In this document: positions 59,605 to 64,000 of the stretch, in pieces
How the letters are laid out: the number at the start of each line of letters is the position of its first letter
How positions within the stretch are numbered: position 1 is the first letter of the stretch
Assembly: GCF_963676685.1 (NCBI RefSeq)
Contig: NC_092356.1
Location: forward strand, 23,113,750-23,177,749
Reading direction: 5' to 3'
Length of the DNA: 64,000 bases
Source: Mytilus edulis
Taxonomy: Eukaryota > Mollusca > Bivalvia > Mytilida > Mytilidae
The notes under the pieces: generated by a model
Database searches by the model: none
Seen by the model: only the letters and a program-made list of their open reading frames with translations
What the model was told of the DNA's origin: nothing
Translations under genes and position numbers: made by a program

Positions 59605-60197
59605 AGAGCTAATGAAGTAAGCACGATACTAGTGTAGAAATCTGTAAAATATCTTTGATAAATTCTCCCAAAATTATTCTTACCATAATATATCAACCAT
59701 TTCTGGACATTAGTACATATGATTGCCTAAATAAAATCCATTTTCGATGGAGAGGGGGAAAAGCCAAGACTATAACTGAAATATAAAAAAGTGACCACTC
59801 ACACATTAATGAAGAAAATCTTCATTGTTGAAATCATAAAGTTAAATACCTTTATCTTTTACATTTAACCTTTTATTCAAATGCACACTATAAAGCCGAT
59901 GAACCCGAACAATATTCCAGATAGCGAAAATATTGGATGCAAAAGTAATGGAATATTTTCAAGAATAAATTTATGGTTACCTAAATAATGCATGCTTATA
60001 TTAAATTATCAAGGAAAATTAATGTTATCCATATTCCATTTTATTTGACAGGTGATGCGAGTTTTATGTGCAAAAAGTATGGCGCTGAAGGTTCCTATTG
60101 TCAGGATACTTGCAATATTGAGGACACTACCCAAAGCCAGTCTTGCTGTGGTGGACAATCCTGTTGTGCTCCCAACCCTGTTATTATCCTGAATTAA
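52995..60197 (+). CDS. Modular cysteine-rich secreted protein, six exons (A-B-A-B-C)
   Basis: Exons: 52,995-53,055 (signal peptide MAYRKTLMFSICVIFVIFNT), 53,468-53,599 (A1), 55,576-55,686 (B1), 56,026-56,157 (A2), 58,802-58,912 (B2), 60,052-60,197 (C, ends TAA). Donors are GTAGGT, GTAAGT, GTAAGT, GTAAAT, GTAAGT; acceptors end AG; every intron is phase 1. The total is 230 residues. A modules have spacing C-x6-C-x5-C-x13-CC-x4-CC-x-C; B modules C-x5-C-x6-C-x11-CC-x4-CC-x2-C, where the last Cys codon is completed across the splice to the next exon. The C module has C-x9-C-x3-C-x10-CC-x4-CC. Such dense disulphides suggest small knottin-like folds in an extracellular protein. I do not recognise the family; defence peptide precursor, mucus or matrix protein are all possible. 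A-B introns are also similar to each other, so A1-B1 duplicated as a block. AATAAA at 60,236. Confidence 0.88.
53915..54240 (-). repeat. 'GGATCTGCTTACCCTTCCGG' dispersed repeat in intron 2
   Basis: Reverse-strand copy running from the GTCAGTTTGTTTTAG block to CCCTTCCCTTTCATGAATGT. It is the inverted counterpart of 57,705-58,035 in intron 4. Confidence 0.85.
54260..55035 (+). repeat. Two 'GTGGTATGATTGCCAATGAG' repeat copies in intron 2
   Basis: First copy at about 54,260-54,445 (decayed: GGTATGATTGGCAATTATAC), second at 54,898-55,035 (GTGGTATGATTGCTAATGAG, CCGTACGGCCTTCAACAATG). The DNA between is ordinary intron. Confidence 0.75.
56575..56705 (-). repeat. Dispersed 'GACGCGCGTTTCGTCTAC' repeat in intron 4
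   Basis: Reverse copy: GGATCCTCAATGCTCTTCAA, then GAGCGTCACTGATAAGTC, then GTAGACGAAACGCGCGTCTG. Confidence 0.75.
56881..57045. mobile_element. Palindromic MITE in intron 4
   Basis: Left arm GATGCAAGCTATACTTTATT and right arm AATAACGTATAGCTTGCATC. The arms extend about 60 bp each around a short centre with GCCCGAGCTATAGTGAGGGC. Confidence 0.75.
57705..58035 (+). repeat. 'GGATCTGCTTACCCTTCCGG' dispersed repeat in intron 4
   Basis: Forward copy from CCCCTTCCCTTTCATGAATG through the GTCAGTTTGTTTTAG block, with a G run at about 57,864-57,881. It pairs in inverse orientation with the intron 2 copy. Confidence 0.85.
58972..59285. mobile_element. Palindromic MITE (GGAATGACTGTAAT family), copy 2, in intron 5
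   Basis: Same structure as 44,637-44,915: inverted arms with GTTATTTCGAATAGACAG, GGTGCACACTGGATAACGCG centre, and a tail with GTCACATGACT and CAGCCAATCAAAAGACGCG. It is flanked by an about 41-bp direct repeat of intron sequence (58,931-58,971 and about 59,291-59,331). Confidence 0.8.
59558..59601 (+). repeat. (GA)n microsatellite in intron 5
   Basis: Uninterrupted AG dinucleotides for about 44 bp. The equivalent sites at about 44,530 and 51,780 on the inverted copies have no such array. Confidence 0.9.
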
Positions 60198-60235
60198 TAC
60201 CAATCGGTATATCAATCTAAATGGAAAAATGAAAT

Positions 60236-60241
60236 AATAAA
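60236..60241 (+). terminator. Polyadenylation signal, cysteine-rich gene
   Basis: AATAAA 39 bases after the stop codon of exon 6. Confidence 0.6.
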
Positions 60242-60605
60242 ACATAGCATAACAATTGAGTAATTTCCTGTCTATCTCTTTAATATTTGTTTCACATATT
60301 ATAGCATGCTACATAAGAGCAAATAAAATTATGCCATAATCTAAGTGCTCCTCTGAAGTCATTTCAAACTTATAAAACAAAGAATTCCAGTTCTATGCTA
60401 GCTAGAAACCGACCTTCAAATCCCCTTGTTATTAACATATTTGTATAATGTATCATCAACGCTTTCTTTTGACACATATATGAAAATGACAACTCCGAAG
60501 ATTTGGAAAAGTTTCAACACTGAATTGTACAAAACGGACGAAGAATGAAATGTCCATTTTAATGTAACTTGTATTTTAAAATAGTCATTTTAATTATCAT
60601 TATTA

Positions 60606-60840
60606 TCATAACAACAAAAGAAGGACGAAAGATACCAGAGGGACAGTCAAACTCATAAATCGAAAATAAACTGACAACGCCATGGCTAAAAATGAAAAAT
60701 ACAAACAGACAAACAATAGTACACATGACACAACATAGAAAACAAAAGAATAAGCAACACGAACCCCACCAAAAACTAGGGGTGATATCAGGTGCTCCGG
60801 AAGGGTAAGTAGATCCTGTTCCACATGTGGCACCCGTCAA
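60606..60840 (-). repeat. 'GGATCTGCTTACCCTTCCGG' dispersed repeat downstream of gene
   Basis: Reverse copy very similar to 53,915-54,140. Its open frames are repeat artefacts. Confidence 0.8.
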
Positions 60841-60849
60841 TATTAGAAA

Positions 60850-61765
60850 ATTACGTATTATGAAATTTTTGTCGTAATAACTTGATATGCACATCAGATT
60901 TTTCTCTATAGCCGTGGTCTTTCAAATGCTCCAAACAAGCTATTGTCGAGAACATTATACAAAATGATGATGAGACACATCTTTGATTATCAGTTGCAAT
61001 TTGTAAATACAGCTGTTTCTCAAACCACGCCTCTTTTGGGGAGATATAGATAATATTCATAGATAATTAATTTCGTTTACATACTGGTTCCCAGTTATGA
61101 TCTCGATGTTGCATCTCATAGAGACATTACTTGGGAATCCTGGTGGAGTTTTAATTCTCTTAGTGTATCACCAGCCCAATAGTCAGCACGTTTGTGCTGA
61201 CATGAATTATCATTGATATGTGGGTACAATAAAAGCTGCAAAAGTTGACAGTTTACACATTTTTTCTAGTGTCAATAATACTTATATTTGTTAAGAGTAC
61301 TACGTCAGAATAAAATGTCAGTATTCACCTCAAAAGCTTACAAAACCTTTAAACAGACTTATGAAGAAGGGATAGGGATATAGTTACGATACTGTTGTCA
61401 GGTCATTAAAGATTGCATATCTTTGCTTAAATATTGATTCACTTATAGGGTCTGTGCATCGGACTAAACACATTTATTTGAAAAACAGTTGTTGGCATGA
61501 CGCGGGTTATGTTCTTCTCATATATTTTATGATAGTATAATACTAAACCCCTAACGGGAGGGATCGTACCTGATATTCATATGATGAAGACATAATCTTT
61601 CAATCAGTTTATGTGAGGTCTGGAGCTGGCATGTCAGTTAACTGCTAGTAGTCTGTTGTTATTTAAGTATTATTGTCATTTTATTTATTTTCTTTTGATA
61701 CATCTTCTGACATCGGACTCTGACTTCTCTTGGACTGAATTTTAATGTGCGTATTGTTATGCGTT
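60850..61765. other. Intergenic, nothing identified
   Basis: No exon or repeat match within the window was recognised. Confidence 0.5.
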
Positions 61766-61769
61766 TACT

Positions 61770-62250
61770 TTTCTACATTGGCTAGAGGTATAGGGGGAGG
61801 TTTGAGATCTCATAAACATATTTAACCCCGCCGCAATTTTGCGCCTGTCCAAAGTCAGGAGCCTCTGGCCTTTGTTAGTCTTGTATGATTTTTAATTTTA
61901 ATTTTTTGTGTATTATTCGGAGTTTAGTATGACGTCCATTATCACTGTACTAGTATACATATTTGTTAAGGGGTCAGCTGAAGGACATCTACGGGTGCGG
62001 AAGTTTCCCGCTACATTGAAGACCCATTGGTGGTGTTCGGCTGTTGTCTGCTCTATGGTCGGGTTGTTGTCGCTTTGACACATTCCCCATTTCCTTTCTC
62101 AATTTTACGATAAGACCCCTAGCTGAAGGACTTTTCCGGGTGCGGGAGTTTCTCACTTCATTGAAGTTCCGATGGTGGACTTCGGCTATTGTCTACTCTT
62201 TGGTCGGGTTGTTGTCTCTTTGACACATTCCCCATTTCCATATTCGATTT
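61770..62250 (+). repeat. 'CCAAAGTCAGGAGCC' dispersed repeat with duplicated end
   Basis: Runs from TTGGCTAGAGGTATAGGGGG through TTTAACCCCGCCGC, GTCAGGAGCCTCTGGCC and the GCTGAAGGAC...CTTTGACACATTCCCC block. That block is then repeated in tandem (61,976-62,095 and 62,110-62,240, about 85 percent alike by eye). The reverse-strand 126-codon frame over its end is not supported. Confidence 0.8.
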
Positions 62251-62642
62251 TATAACTAAAAAAAACATAAAAAATTGCACATACAGAATTAATATATATA
62301 TTTGACCCCAGATTAGTTTTTAACTTGACAGTGGTACCGCGTACCGTGAATAATGGATCATCAGTCAATGGATCTTGACTGGGTAGTCCGTCAAATTTTG
62401 TAAACAATTTCTTACTCTTACACACGAATACAACACAAAATACTGACATTGCTGTCAATTTTTTTTCAAAATCTAAAAGTGAAAATAGGTAACTTGTATT
62501 GCAAAATATGCATTCAGATGCCAATGAACACGAAATTAAATGGAGAGCTTGTCTGTAAAACGACAATTATTTATAGTTCTTGTACATACAAAGAACTAAA
62601 TAAAAAGGTACTGGTAGTATTCAGGTAGACATGATATACATA

Positions 62643-63035
62643 TGATGTGGTATAAGTGCCGATGAGACAACTCTCTATCCAAGTCACAATGTATAAAATT
62701 TAAATAATCATAGGTCAAAATATGGCATTCAACACGGAGCATTGGCTGCTAACACCGAACAGCAAATTATAAAACCCTCAATATAACTAGTGCAAAACGA
62801 TACAAACAGGAAAACCGACGGTCTTATCTATGTAAAAAAAAACTAGAAGCCAATTATTGAATGTTCGAATGGATTTACACTAGTCATTTTTTGGGACCTT
62901 TATAGCTTGCTGTTCGGTTGAACCAAGGCTCCGCGTTGAAGACCTTACCGTGGCCCTAAATGGTTTACTTTTACAAATTGTGACTTGAATTGAGAGTTTT
63001 TTCATTGACACTCATTCCACATCTTCTTATATCTA
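62643..63035. repeat. Head-to-head pair of 'GTGGTATGA...' repeats
   Basis: A forward copy (62,643-62,850; GTGGTATAAGTGCCGATGAG, ACACCGAACAGC) is followed by a reverse copy (62,878-63,035; GCTGTTCGGTTGAACCAAGG, GTTGAAGACCTTACC), forming a large potential hairpin. Confidence 0.75.
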
Positions 63036-63039
63036 TGTG

Positions 63040-64000
63040 GAGTATACATTTCATAGAGAGTGCCAAGAAAAATTTAAAGTCGTACTATTATAGTTGTTTA
63101 AAACTAATTAATTCATATATTTCTGGAGAAACTACTAAATTGATTAAAAACCAAAAGTTTCAATTATAATTACCGTAGAACAAAACTGATACACAAATCA
63201 TCAATATAAGACAAATCAGATTGAAGTCTTATGGCATCGAAATAACGACAATTAAAATATAGATTTCAAGGATAGCAAGAACATGTTTTCTTGTTTAAGG
63301 CCATGTTGCCAACACAACGAGAACAAATAACAACGGAGAAGTTAGCACACTAAGATACTATGCAACAAGATAAAATCATCACCCTTCAACAAACTAACCC
63401 CTTCAAGAAAATCAATTTTTCATAATAACTTGATAAGAATATCAGACCTTTCACTTTTGCCTCCGTTTTTCACACGCACCAAGATATTGTCTAGAAATAA
63501 ACTCATCATAGAAACAGGGTTAAAATTTTATAATATATAATTACTTAATTATGATGAGACCAATCTATTACTATTTTGATGCAATTGATTCCTCTTGCAC
63601 TAAGTTTGATTTTAAAATACTTGAGAAAAATCAGAGGCCAACACTATTATTAATTACCACTGCAATCAAGATGATTAAAGTGAAACTCTGTTGGAGAAGA
63701 TTAGTATATCTACTATTAACATTCAACGGCAAATGCATCGTACCAATTAAAAAAAATATATGGTCATAGCAAACTTCTTGCACAATAAATTACCTCGTTA
63801 TCGTAATCGTAAAACAGCACACTTTGGCTTAAGGGTGTACTTAGGTGAGGTTAGGTGAAAATTAATAAATCAAGAATTTAAAATTGATACTTTCAGCTGG
63901 TAGAGCATTCTTTAAGTATAAAAATAAGCTGATAATATTGAAAGGGTCATGGACCTCCTTTTCGAGATACTTGAGATTTAAAATATGGAGGGAAAAGGCG
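63040..64000. other. Intergenic to window end, nothing identified
   Basis: AT-rich DNA; the short open frame near 63,551-63,769 has no recognisable domain or splice context. Confidence 0.5.

Noticed and set aside
52995..60197. Naming the cysteine-rich protein as a mytilin, myticin, defensin, granulin or WAP protein
   Set aside because: The cysteine spacing with two CC pairs per module and the repeated phase-1 exon layout do not match those families as I know them.
62186..62566. 126-codon reverse-strand frame near the right end
   Set aside because: Overlaps a dispersed repeat, with no domain, splice context or signal peptide that I can support.

Overview
The window looks like AT-rich nuclear DNA from a bivalve mollusc, most likely a mussel (Mytilus or a close relative). 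The reasons are secreted C1q-domain genes of the kind bivalves carry in large numbers, short exons in long introns with GT-AG borders, and a very dense load of short dispersed repeats, foldback elements and a pearl/Helitron-like element with a tandem-repeat core. The species call is inference from recognised families; no database search was run. There are no bacterial-type operons, rRNA or tRNA genes that I can see.

Left part (1-27,800): a tandem array of C1q-domain genes. A segment of about 11-12 kb occurs twice in direct orientation (1-11,496 and 12,243-24,346). Gene 1 is represented by its C1q exon only (2,083-2,522), because its first exon lies before the window. Gene 2 (exons at 10,865-10,979 and 13,215-13,648) and gene 3 (exons at 23,697-23,811 and 25,063-25,493) are complete two-exon genes: a signal-peptide exon, a phase-1 intron, then a single C1q exon. 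The duplication breakpoints fall inside introns, so gene 2 appears to be a chimera with a gene-3-type first exon and a gene-1-type C1q exon. Comparing the two copies gives filled and empty sites for several insertions: a pearl-like element, a 94-bp palindromic element, a TTAA-flanked MITE, a 1.53-kb foldback and an 11-unit minisatellite.

Middle part (27,800-44,000): mostly intergenic. It holds decayed retroelement coding fragments (a reverse transcriptase piece near 28.3 kb and a LINE endonuclease piece at 40.5-41.1 kb), several MITE and dispersed-repeat copies, and on the minus strand a decayed copy of the cysteine-rich gene described next (33.2-35.0 kb).

Right part (44,000-60,400): a cluster of one cysteine-rich, modular, secreted-protein gene family. 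One intact six-exon gene lies on the plus strand (52,995-60,197; predicted 230 residues). It has a signal peptide, then modules A-B-A-B-C, one exon each, all exons bounded by phase-1 introns, with 'CC...CC' cysteine patterns. Facing it on the minus strand is an inverted paralogue (about 44.3-50.3 kb) whose TATA-like box, signal-peptide exon, A exon and C exon are all damaged. A further orphan C exon (51.2-51.3 kb) has had its 3' end replaced by a dispersed repeat. A Tc1-like element, a 1.5-kb inverted-repeat element and palindromic MITEs have landed among these exons. I do not recognise the protein family by name; a defence, mucus or matrix role would be a guess.

The last part (60,400-64,000) is repeat-derived and intergenic.
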